Source of the DNA: Larus michahellis
Taxonomy: Eukaryota; Chordata; Aves; Charadriiformes; Laridae
DNA: 64,000 bases
Reading direction: 5' to 3'
NCBI RefSeq assembly: GCF_964199755.1
Contig: NC_133904.1
Coordinates: forward strand, 2,755,501-2,819,500
The translations under genes were made by a program, and so were the position numbers. The notes beneath the pieces were generated by a model, which was given only the letters and a program-made list of their open reading frames with translations, was not told the origin of the DNA and searched no databases. Shown here piece after piece: positions 56,501 to 64,000 of this stretch; positions within the stretch are counted from its first letter, which is position 1; the number at the start of each line of letters is the position of its first letter.

Positions 56501-58281
56501 GCATACAGTAACAGGTACATCTCACACTGAAGGCGTATAATGGATGATGGCAGAATGCACAGAAGAAAGCTAATATTTATTACTAATTCAGAAGGGCATC
56601 AAAAGTGAAATGTCACTGAAAGATTTATGTAATCTGCCCATATTAAGCTATCCTTGCCTAACCTACACATCTACATCAGAGCAACTTCTACGCAGGCACA
56701 GCACACCATTACAAGTATCTGTAGATGTGGTTTACGCAGGCGTCTCTCACACTGCATGAAATAAGTTTGCTCAGCGCATTGTGTAGAGTCAGGAATGAAA
56801 ACAAATGTTCACCTCACCTCTGAGTTACCTAGAATAATTACAAAGGGACATACTCTGACACTCATTTACAGCACAATTTACATTTAAGTGCAGAAGAGGG
56901 AAAGTTAGGCATGGTAAGAGAGATAACACTTTTTTTCTGGTATGTGCCTGTAACTTATCCTTAAGGAATTCATGCAATACATTTGGCAGCAGTTACTATC
57001 ACTAGTCCCGACATCCTAGACAGTAGTAATATACTACCTTCTGCCCTTAATTGCAACAGGCACCTAAACCAAAAGTGACAACATCTATAACAATTACAGT
57101 TCAGAAAGGAGGGGAGGGAAGAGTTAAAATTATCAACCTTTTTTTAGTTCAGCAAATAATTTGGTCGATTTAAATAGGTTGGATATTATGTTAGTTATTT
57201 GCCAGTCTGTTCCTTGCACCAAATAAATTGTGCTATTTAACAACAAAAAAACCCACCCCTGAAATATCAACCAAAGGTCACATGATGATCTCTGATGCAC
57301 ATAATAGCGCCACAGTAGGTAAAAACAACAACAAATCTAGACATCACAGAGGCTGGCAGCCTTCCCATGTCTGAAATGGCCAGATGTTATACAGGCAATT
57401 GCATTTAATTACTTAACAGAAATAACTGCCGATGCAGAATTACAATCCCTTCAGGACAACAGCTTGGCCCCAGTGTAAAGACACTGAACAGGTATGTATA
57501 GAAATTAATTCATGCTATAAACCACCACTCTGCAGAAATTAATGCATTTTAAAAGATCTTTTAAAAAACGGAAGAGTGAAACTTGTGTAACCCTTTAATC
57601 AGTCTGTAAACTGTTCACAGTCCAATGCTGTAACGATCAACTTCTCAATCCCTTTTTCTCTTTTCTTAACGCCTCGTTCATTTCTGGACGATTTTGCTCT
57701 GAAGGAGCACTTTTGCAGTAACCCCTGACTCGGGACCTCTCGCTTTTCTCACGACTGTCCTGTTGCCCAGGACGGGCCATGCCCGCCCGGGACGGCGCAG
57801 GGGAGCTCTGGGCCGAGCCTCCGGCCCCCCCTCCTCCCCACCGCTCTCCCACCGTTCTTTCTCTCTTAGTCACCGCTGCCCCGCTCGCTGCCCCCCCGCA
57901 ACGCTCTCGCCAGGTCCCGCCGGCTCCTGTCAGGCCTCCCCGCCCCGGCAGCCCCGGTCCGTCCAGGCCGTGTGGGATCACCTCTGCCCAGGGATCACAG
58001 CTACGGCCCGATGTGCGCTGAGGCACGACGGCCCCCGGGGAGAAGCCGCCCACCGCTCCAGCTCGGGCGATGCCGGCTCTGGCAGCCCGGGTTCCGCTGC
58101 CTCTTCTCCCCGGAGCCCCGACCCCCAGCCTCCCGCCCTCAGCCCCCTCACCGCGAGGACAGGCAGCCCGGCACAAGGCGCTGCGGCACGGCACGTCGGG
58201 GCGCAGGTAGTGCTCCCGCACGACGCGCACCGAGCGACCCTGCTGGCCCCGCAGCTGCAACACTCTCTCGGTGCGGAGCAT
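41252..58281 (-). CDS. DIS3L: DIS3L, cytoplasmic exosome 3'-5' exoribonuclease (17 coding exons, 1052 aa)
   Basis: DIS3L is the RNase II/R-family catalytic subunit of the cytoplasmic RNA exosome. Seventeen exons, listed separately, sum to 3159 nt in one frame (1052 residues; human about 1054). Domain order: a degenerate PIN-like region (about 50-180), two cold-shock domains (about 230-435), the RNB catalytic domain (about 465-830), and a C-terminal S1 domain (about 850-950). The RNB metal site is intact: [17 protein letters not shown] with Asp475, Asp481, Asp483 and Asp484. The last matches the human residue mutated in catalytic-dead constructs. [16 protein letters not shown], the RNA-path motif of the family, is in exon 14. 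The start ATG has C at -3, a weak context, but it aligns with the known N-terminus. The gene converges with TIPIN and starts in a CpG island. DIS3 and DIS3L2 are excluded by the N-terminus and by exact DIS3L segments. Confidence 0.97.
41639..41813 (-). CDS. DIS3L: DIS3L coding exon 16
   Basis: Residues 891-949; [20 protein letters not shown] then [21 protein letters not shown]1 domain. The acceptor is TTTGTAG|ATAT and the donor is ACA|GTAAGT. Confidence 0.95.
42822..42845. repeat. 24-bp perfect palindrome
   Basis: TACAGGCACTTA is followed directly by its reverse complement, with no spacer, in DIS3L intron 15. Confidence 0.9.
43373..43518 (-). CDS. DIS3L: DIS3L coding exon 15
   Basis: Residues 843-890 plus two bases; [20 protein letters not shown] then [20 protein letters not shown], the start of the S1 domain. 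The acceptor is TTTGTAG|GCC and the donor is CCAAG|GTGAGT. Confidence 0.95.
43867..44045 (-). CDS. DIS3L: DIS3L coding exon 14
   Basis: Residues 783-842. [20 protein letters not shown] carries the conserved RNase [12 protein letters not shown] motif; it ends HINNRNR. The preceding intron is only 113 bp. The acceptor is TTGTAG|GACT and the donor is CGG|GTAAGA. Confidence 0.95.
44159..44313 (-). CDS. DIS3L: DIS3L coding exon 13
   Basis: Residues 731-782 plus one base; [20 protein letters not shown] then [23 protein letters not shown] domain. The acceptor is TTGACAG|GTC and the donor is TATG|GTATCT. Confidence 0.96.
45169..45702 (-). CDS. DIS3L: DIS3L coding exon 12
   Basis: At 534 nt this is the largest exon, residues 553-731, the central RNB domain. 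Segments seen are [60 protein letters not shown] and [20 protein letters not shown]. The acceptor is TTTAAG|GTAT and the donor is CACG|GTATCT. Confidence 0.97.
46417..46509 (-). CDS. DIS3L: DIS3L coding exon 11
   Basis: Residues 522-553; [20 protein letters not shown] then [13 protein letters not shown] domain. The acceptor is CCTCAG|GGCA and the donor is ATAG|GTAAGA. Confidence 0.96.
47412..47659 (-). CDS. DIS3L: DIS3L coding exon 10 (RNB active site)
   Basis: Residues 440-522. [20 protein letters not shown] gives the four active-site aspartates (475, 481, 483, 484), and [20 protein letters not shown] follows. The acceptor is TACAG|ATGAG and the donor is GCAAG|GTAAAT. Confidence 0.96.
48352..48513 (-). 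CDS. DIS3L: DIS3L coding exon 9
   Basis: Residues 386-439; [20 protein letters not shown] then [20 protein letters not shown], the end of cold-shock domain 2. Phase 0/0. The acceptor is CTGCAG|GAG and the donor is CAG|GTTAGT. Confidence 0.96.
49299..49468 (-). CDS. DIS3L: DIS3L coding exon 8
   Basis: Residues 329-385; [20 protein letters not shown] and [20 protein letters not shown], cold-shock domain 2. The acceptor is TTAAAAG|GTAAAG and the donor is CAG|GTAATT. Confidence 0.95.
49858..49948. repeat. degenerate AAACTTTTAA repeat
   Basis: About seven imperfect copies of (A)nCTTTTAA in tandem in DIS3L intron 7. The unit nearly pairs with itself (TTTAAA-like), so it is both tandem and self-complementary. 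Confidence 0.8.
50222..50233. repeat. poly-G tract, 12 bases
   Basis: Uninterrupted G run after an A-rich stretch in DIS3L intron 7. The exact length is unreliable. Confidence 0.85.
50444..50623 (-). CDS. DIS3L: DIS3L coding exon 7
   Basis: Residues 269-328 plus one base; [20 protein letters not shown] then [20 protein letters not shown], cold-shock domain 1 and an acidic linker. The acceptor is ATTCAG|AACT. The donor is ACAG|GTAAAG, chosen because the next exon resumes with GTAAAGTTGTTGG. Confidence 0.94.
50895..50995 (+). mobile_element. old CR1/L3-like LINE fragment
   Basis: AAACTGTGGAAACCACTGCC, then ACAGGATTCTGGGCAGGG, then a CAAGTTTAAAAAAAAGGATT segment. This follows the phrase 'ctgtggaac.cattgccacaggatg...gttcaaaaaaggatta' found upstream of the 3' end in CR1/L3 elements. 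Antisense to DIS3L, strongly diverged. Confidence 0.5.
51582..51660 (-). CDS. DIS3L: DIS3L coding exon 6
   Basis: Residues 243-268 plus one base: [20 protein letters not shown], cold-shock domain 1. The acceptor is CTTTTAG|GGT and the donor is ACAG|GTGAAT. Only 79 nt, with no internal Met; found from the expected peptide. Confidence 0.94.
52553..52729 (-). CDS. DIS3L: DIS3L coding exon 5
   Basis: Residues 184-242; [20 protein letters not shown] then an acidic/Gln linker and [20 protein letters not shown] leading into the first cold-shock domain. Phase 0/0. The acceptor is CATACAG|AAT and the donor is CAG|GTAATT. Confidence 0.95.
53732..53867 (-). CDS. DIS3L: DIS3L coding exon 4
   Basis: Residues 138-183; includes [20 protein letters not shown] then [20 protein letters not shown], the end of the PIN-like fold. 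The acceptor is TTTCTAG|GAG and the donor is AAG|GTAACG. Confidence 0.95.
54516..54644 (-). CDS. DIS3L: DIS3L coding exon 3
   Basis: Residues 95-138; includes [20 protein letters not shown] and [16 protein letters not shown] within the PIN-like domain. The acceptor is TTCCAG|ACTG and the donor is CCAG|GTTTGT, a non-consensus donor. Confidence 0.95.
55421..55574 (-). CDS. DIS3L: DIS3L coding exon 2
   Basis: Residues 44-95; includes [20 protein letters not shown] and [20 protein letters not shown], the start of the PIN-like domain. Asp59 is in the position of a PIN catalytic acid, but the surrounding DTN-type motif is lost. The acceptor is TTTTAG|ATGG and the donor is GCAG|GTACTA. It has no suitable internal start, so it was found by frame matching. 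Confidence 0.94.
58152..58281 (-). CDS. DIS3L: DIS3L coding exon 1
   Basis: Residues 1-43 plus one base; includes [20 protein letters not shown], the Cys-containing N-terminal segment of DIS3/DIS3L proteins. The donor is CGCG|GTGAGG. GC-rich, inside the CpG island. The loop before the donor is a few residues shorter than I recall in human. Confidence 0.93.
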
Positions 58282-58427
58282 TAGGGCGGCGGGAAGCTAC
58301 GACCCCTCGGCCGGGCCCGCGGCTCCCAGGGCGCTTGCGCATGGCGCGGGGGGCGGTGCAACCGCAGGAGGCAGGGCCTCAGTGGAGGGGCGGGAAAAGA
58401 GCGGGATGGTGGCGGCGGTGCTGGGGC

Positions 58428-58738
58428 GAGCTGAGGGAATTGGGGCCGCAGTTGGGGGGCGGCTCTGAGGAAGGGGCGGGAAAGAGCTGGGGGAACCTGG
58501 GCAGCAGCTGAGGGGCTGGTGAAAGCGAGCTGAGGAAACTGGGGGCGGTACTAGAGCAGACGCGCTGAGGGGCAGGCGGGAGTGAGCTGAGGGAACCGGG
58601 GCCGCAGCTGAGAGGAGACTCTGAGGGACAGGCGGGAACAAGCTGAAGGGGCCGGGGTTGCCGCTGAGGGAAAGCGCTGAGGGAAAGGTGGGAACGAGTT
58701 GAGGGAGCCGGTGCCGCGGCTGAGGGGCGGCTTTGAGG
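58428..58738. repeat. degenerate 56-bp minisatellite upstream of DIS3L
   Basis: Units start GAGCTGAGGGAA(C/T) at 58428, 58484, 58527, 58584, 58640 and 58696, with spacings of 56, 43, 57, 56 and 56 bp. Each unit has the plan gagctgaggga-ccggggccgc-agctgagggg-cggctctgag-ggaaaggcgggaac, with many substitutions and one shortened copy. Confidence 0.85.
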
Positions 58739-59354
58739 TGCTGGAGCCAGGTGGGGGCTGAGGAGGAAAGCGGCCATCGGCAGGTTCTGAGCCCCTGGAG
58801 AGCCCTAGCCCGTGCGGCTGGGCGAGCAGAAAGGACAGCTTCAGTGAGGGAAAACCGAGAGATTTGGGGGACGGTGGAGAAAATGCTGAAAAAGTGGCTG
58901 GGGTGTCGGTGGAAGAACTTGTTAAACTCTCTTAGGCTGCAGTGGCGTTAGGTTGGGGTGGTTGTGGTGAAAGTACATGTGGGGTTTTCTGTTTGTTTTT
59001 AGGGTTCCTATTACAAGGGCAGTGATGCAGTTTTTGACGTTGGAGGCACTGGAGGTTTGAAAAAGGTCCAGGGAAGAAGAAGAAGAGACGAAGGCTGTCT
59101 TGCTGTGCCTAATATGTAGTCTCGCACAAATGCATGTGTGTGAACCTCCATGGTCTTTGATGGCATCTTCCAGGAGAAATCCCAGGTCCGTTCCTCAGAT
59201 CGTTGGGTTTTGTGTAATTACCTGCCAGCATTCAAGGAGCTGAGGTGGGGAAGGGGGCTAGGGTGTGTGAGGAGTGCAGGCAAGCCCTCATGTCAGCTCA
59301 TTTACAGTAAACGCCCACATTGTTCTTCACATCTATGGAGGGGTAGATAAAGGC

Positions 59355-59440
59355 AATGAAAGATTAAGTCTTGCTCAAGATCAAACAGAAAAGTAGAGGA
59401 AGATCGTGAGTCCAATGCACTGTTTCTGGATCCGAGTCAG
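59355..59440 (+). mobile_element. possible MIR/CORE-SINE-like relic
   Basis: GATTAAGTCTTGCTCAAGAT, then CAAACAGAAAAGTAGAGG, then GAGTCCAATGCACTGTTTCT. This resembles the MIR core (gattaagtgacttgcccaaggtcacacag...) and its following segment. Very diverged. Confidence 0.4.
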
Positions 59441-60613
59441 TGCTCCATAAATAAGGGTGTAATGCTGTTAGTATGGCATTTGGGGGATGGTTATTTTGAC
59501 TATTAAAAAAAGCATTAATACTTCATCAATATTAATTAATTGCCTACATCATAACCTCACTTGATCACAAATACTTGGTGCAAACTATCTAGTATTTGTC
59601 CTTAGGAGCAAAAAAGGCTGGGAAGGAGCCAAGGCAGTATGTCACTGCAAGTTCCTGTTTATTCTACTTTCTTATTTTTCACATGTTTTACAAAATGTGT
59701 ATCTCCAATGACTAATACTTCTAAGTAACCAATTGGTGCCAGTAAATGGAAGTACCATCTGTAAGAAACTGATTTGCAGAAGCCAAGTTCTCAAACATAT
59801 GAGGAGGAGGAGGTGTTATAACTTAGTGAGAGACGACCAAAGTGTAGACTTGGTTTTGGTAGTCAAGATGATTTTAGACATATTATGTAAGCAGGATGTG
59901 AGAGGAAAGGGAAAAAGGAGACCGAAATGTTGGAACTCTTGTTCACCAGGAACAAAAACAAAATAATAAGTGGTGATGGAAAAGGGGAATTAAAACATAA
60001 CCTTTGGGAGAAAAGACATCTAATTCAGTTTGAAATGTAGTGGATGCTGATTGCTGACACAGTGAGGAACACAGACAAGTATGCTTACTCAGTGTCATTC
60101 AATGACTGCAATAAAATGAAGGTTAATTAAATGAAAGCGAGTGAGATCACTGCTCTTATTTGTTCACTGTTTCACAGAGAAAAATGTAAGACCTTTGGGA
60201 TAAGTTCGTGCATTGCTGATACTGTTGAGCATCTGCATGCTTATTTATAATATCCTAGTCAGAAAATTTTTAAAATTCTCAGAGTTTCCTTCCTCCCTTC
60301 CTTCCTCTCTTGGAGAGCAACCTCTTATAAGTAAAAGTCAGTCAAAAGTTGAGTCACTAAAGCCAAAGAGAACTGTGTGCACTTTAACAACTGAGTTTGT
60401 CCCAATGACATCCGAGACAAGTTTTAATGCTCATCTGGGAATTGGCTTTATACATGGCAAGGGGTTTGTGCAGAGAGGGCCAAAACTTAACAGGATAACA
60501 AGAGCATCTTTAATTGTTTTAAAATAAAAGCTGCAAAAATGTTCTAAGTATAAGAAGATCTCATTAAATGTTGAAGGTGGAGTGCAGCGCTGCTGCAGAA
60601 TGGTGAGACATAC

Positions 60614-60643
60614 TGTCCTGGTTTGAGGGCCCAGACCAGGACA
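60614..60643. repeat. hairpin-forming inverted repeat
   Basis: TGTCCTGGT (60614-60622) and ACCAGGACA (60635-60643) are perfect reverse complements. The inner bases extend the stem by about three more pairs, leaving a small loop around GGGCC. Confidence 0.8.
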
Positions 60644-63600
60644 CATACAGTTCATGCGGTTTTCCTTAAGTGATTGAGAAACAAAACATGGTAGAACAGA
60701 AAGCAAGCAGTACAAATATTCTTTTCATAGAGTATTCCTTACTTCATACAGTGCTCCCTTGGAAAGTTAGAAAAGCTTTTATTTTAAATGAGTGAGAGAA
60801 TTCTTTTTAAAGTTTAATTACATGTTTGTTCTTGCCTATGTTGGGAAGAGGGAGCCCCTCAGGAAGTCTCCCTGCCTGGAAATACGTGTCAGGAGATGCA
60901 GTACAGAATTTCAATGTAGTACCTTTTGATAGAAGTTGCTCAGTATTTTGACAAAGAAATGTTTCAGGTCATTGGAGAATACCAGCTTTTGGCTCAAGTT
61001 TCCCAAGCTTGAAGCCTGGCTCATCTGACAAATGCCCGAAAACAGTATGACCTAAGAGACTCATTTAGAATGCAGAAGTAAAAGTTTAATATGTAGGTTA
61101 TTGGGCATCTGTATGTGGAAATAGAACGTGCACAAGGCAAAAGCAGATATTCAAATATAGGAGTGATATGTTCTACCAGTATTTGTTAGTTGGTACCACG
61201 CAGAGATACCTCTTGATACACCTCACCTCTGCCCTTGCAAAGCAACTACTGGGTGTTCTTGCAAAGGGGTTTCTTCCTTGTGTTTCTGAAGTCTGTTGTT
61301 ATACCCTCCTCCTTCCCTCCTGTTGTGAGGTAGGCTGTATAGCTAAATTCGGCTTCATCAGCCAAGTTTATGTTTAAGATGGTGACAGAAGAGTAAATAG
61401 AAATGTATATAGCAAATTATATTCTGGTCAACTACTGTGCTCATAAACAACTTTGCAGTAGGCAGCCTAAAGATGGAGTTATGTAAGCTGTGAGGTCTAA
61501 TACAGGCTGTCTGAAGAAAAAAAAATACGGAGTAACACAAACAAGAGACAGAATATTAAAGTCTGTGATCCACACAGTAGTGGAATCAATAGAAATTGCA
61601 TCTTTTCGTTTGAAAAAGGGCCCTTTTTTTTTTTCTTCCTCCAAGAGCTCCATCACTGAGGTAAAGGATGGAAGATCTGATTATCTTATAGCATATCTTT
61701 GAAGTTGCTTTTTCCATTCTTAAAGCAATTTTGAAGCAACTGGCAGTTCAGCATCTGCTTCTAACTCATACAAAACCAAATAAATGCTGTCTTTTCTCTT
61801 GGAGATTCCTTCTTTTGGATTGCTGGCTCAGTAAATGCCAAATATTGTAAAAATAGTACCCACATCTAGAATGGTCTCAGGATTAATATGTCGTTCCTTG
61901 TATTCATAAAAAAAGTATAATGCACAGTTCTTGCCCAGTTGCTCTCTGGATGCCAATACTTTGTCTCTTTTAGAGATTTAGTCTCCTTCCCGCTATGCAG
62001 CAGAGATAAGCAGCTGACAAGGGATGCTGCCTGTGTTTTTTAAATGAAAACGTAAAATCCAGATCAGTATCCATGGCTCCGTTACATGTAGCTGCATTTC
62101 TGAAGTAGAATTCTTTGCCTTCATTTGTGAGAAAGCATACAAAAACTCCCTGCATTCGTTAGGAGGAGTGGTGAAATATGTGGTGGTGTCAGAGCTGGAG
62201 GTCTGGGAATTTGTCAGTGAAGCTCAGTTTAACTGATGCAGCTGTGTGCTTTTATAGTATTCTGTTTATCACCAATATTCCCAGTTGGAAATCTCTTTCT
62301 ACTTAAAGGAGCTGTATAAAGGTTAATTATGTTTATTGTTGGAAAAAATTGACTTCATTTCTAGTCGAAATTTGCTAACTTGGTTTTTGCTTCATGATGT
62401 ATTTGTAAAACTGGAAGGCTCTCTCCCATCAAATTTCTTTTGCTCTTCTGCTTTTACACTGTCATCTAATGACCTCTCTTGCTTTTTTCTTTGATAACTT
62501 AAACAGGTCGAACTCTTCATTTTTCCTGTTTTGCCACTCTTTAATCTTTTTGTGTTTTATTTCTGAATAAAATGCCATTGCTTAAAATCCACCTTGCATT
62601 GTGTGTACTAGAATTGAAAACTGCACCATGGCCTGAAACAGACACTGTGGAAAAATCTTCCTACTTCTTGTTCTCCTTTCTGTGCAACTTAGAATTAGAC
62701 TTTGTTTTTTCTTTTTCGTATTAGCATTGTGCTGAGAGCTCAGGTTCAGTTATTCATCTATCACTATTTTCAAATATTCTTAGGAGTCAGTACTTCCTAA
62801 ACAGGATCCCTGCTATGTAAGCATGGCTTACATCCTTTGTTGCTTGCTGTTTAAACTTGAACTTAATTTTTATCTATATACAGTTTTTGCTGGAACCCAG
62901 TTTATTAAGTGATCTAGGTCAGTGGTCTGTCCTCTGTCTGGTGCACCAGTCACAAAAATATGCAAAAGAAATCTCCACAATGACCCTTGTAGGAAACCTG
63001 AAAATAACATTTAATTATAACACCTTTTAGTTAAACTTTACTTAGTCAATTTAATATATGCCATGCTGACTTGAAGCTTTCAAAAAAGTTGTGTATATGC
63101 CTACAAACAGCTAGTTTTCCAGAAGCTTTAAATTCCTAGCAGAATTATAGTGATAATGTCAAATTCCTAGCAATATAATAGTGGCAATATTGCTTTTACT
63201 CAACAAATCTATAGTCTTATCAAAGAAAGATACCAAGTTTTTTTTAACAAGGTCTATCTTCTGTAATCCTCTGTCAACTGTCATTAACTATATCTCTCTC
63301 CTTCAATTATTTTTGTCAAATCCCATATCAATTAGACTTTTTGTTATTTTGCTTGGGATTGCACTTTGATTGATAGGCCTATAATTACCTGGATATTAAC
63401 CCATTTATGCTTTAAAATTATTTTATACAGCATTAAAAAGAACGCGCTATTTTTTTTTTATTTTAGTGAAAAGAAAATGATCTTGTATTTGTGCATTGTT
63501 AGGCTTCCGATTTTTCTCCCTGGATTTGAGTTAGTCGTCAACCATTTTAGCACTTTGCAATAGTTTGCAATACCGGTTATTACCACTGGGAGACACTATT

Positions 63601-64000
63601 TAATTGATTTTGGGTTGAAATGGTAACTTTTGCTTCTATTTCCGTGTCTAATAGGCTAAAATTCAACCTTTCAGCTTCTGTGAACAAACTGCTTTGAGTT
63701 GCTTATAACATAACTAGACAAATTTCTTCTCCAAAATAAACTAGATGCTGTTCTGTAATAAAAAAAAATAAAATAAAAAAAGGCTTGCAGATCTCTTCAA
63801 GCATGTCAGGACTATGAAACTACATGATGTTTACAATTATTGGAAGCATAAAAGCAATTCATTTATCACAGTACCTGATTTTTGCTATAGTATGCGTTTC
63901 ATCTTCTTCCCACCACCCTTTTCCTCCTTGGATGCAGTTCAAATATTTACTACATCACTGCATTGCAAAGTTGTATACTATTTTGTTGCACTTTCTTTCG

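Larger units (their letters stand above)
41564..58151 (-). other. DIS3L: DIS3L introns
   Basis: Sixteen introns, mostly 0.65-1.0 kb, with extremes of 75 and 113 bp and 2.58 kb (intron 1, 55575-58151). Contents recognised: a 24-bp palindrome in intron 15, an AAACTTTTAA-type repeat and a 12-G run in intron 7, and an old CR1-like fragment in intron 6. The 153-codon minus-strand frame at 51109-51570 is not credible as a gene. Confidence 0.85.
57720..58830. promoter_or_regulatory. DIS3L: CpG island promoter of DIS3L
   Basis: GC-rich block of about 1.1 kb spanning DIS3L exon 1 and its upstream flank, with an NRF1-like TTGCGCATGGCGC near 58335 and repeated GC boxes. Large overlapping open frames on both strands here are by-products of high GC. 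Confidence 0.85.
58831..64000. other. DIS3L upstream flank, no gene recognised
   Basis: About 5.2 kb of mostly AT-rich DNA. I see no coding exon. A MIR-like fragment (about 59.36 kb) and a hairpin (60614-60643) are the only structured items. In human the next gene this way is MEGF11, transcribed away from DIS3L, but no MEGF11 exon is visible. Confidence 0.7.

Noticed and set aside
57763-58284. 173-codon plus-strand frame and its neighbours over DIS3L exon 1
   Set aside because: Antisense shadow of the DIS3L exon 1 island; Pro/Arg/Ser-rich.
58297-58777. Repetitive minus-strand frames across the minisatellite
   Set aside because: The peptide repeats only reflect the 56-bp DNA repeat; 56 is not a multiple of three, so the frame rotates between copies.
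63758-63782. A-rich stretch near the right end as a retrocopy tail or gene end
   Set aside because: No open frame or recognisable 3' UTR leads into it; treated as a simple A/T-rich run.
58831-64000. Search for MEGF11 or other downstream gene exons
   Set aside because: Expected from human synteny, but no signal-peptide or EGF-like coding segment is visible.

Overview
The window is nuclear DNA from a bird. Three conserved vertebrate genes are split into phase-matched exons with GT-AG borders. There are CpG-rich promoters, fairly short introns, and several CR1-type LINE remnants, one of them a fairly well-preserved copy of the kind abundant in bird genomes. No prokaryotic, viral, CRISPR or plasmid feature was seen. 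Recognition of gene families is from memory of the vertebrate proteins; no database was searched.

Layout, left to right. (1) Positions 1-24559, minus strand: the 5' half of MAP2K1 (MEK1), exons 1-5, ending in the catalytic loop. The remaining exons lie beyond the left edge. Intron 1 is about 17 kb. A CpG island at about 24.1-25.06 kb is its promoter. (2) About 25.1-31.9 kb: spacer between two divergent genes, with a CR1 copy at 31.3-31.77 kb and an older CR1 fragment at 29.87 kb. (3) About 31.9-40.9 kb, plus strand: complete TIPIN, seven coding exons giving 279 residues, with a CpG-island promoter that holds a perfect E2F-type palindrome and an NRF1-type site. (4) Positions 41252-58281, minus strand: complete DIS3L, 17 coding exons giving 1052 residues, convergent with TIPIN and starting in a CpG island followed by a degenerate 56-bp minisatellite. 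(5) About 58.8-64 kb: upstream flank with no recognisable exon. From human synteny the next gene should be MEGF11, but none of it can be seen here.

The order MAP2K1-TIPIN-DIS3L with alternating strands matches human 15q22.31. The genes act in separate processes: MEK1 in the RAF-MEK-ERK cascade, TIPIN with TIMELESS in replication-fork protection, and DIS3L as the cytoplasmic exosome exonuclease. The neighbourhood is conserved synteny, not a functional operon.

I found no convincing undescribed system. The most useful leads are promoter architecture (the E2F and NRF1 sites in front of TIPIN, and a minisatellite carrying GGCGGGAA-like cores in front of DIS3L), an unexplained protein-like open frame inside MAP2K1 intron 1, an in-frame upstream extension of MEK1, and two strong palindromes or hairpins.
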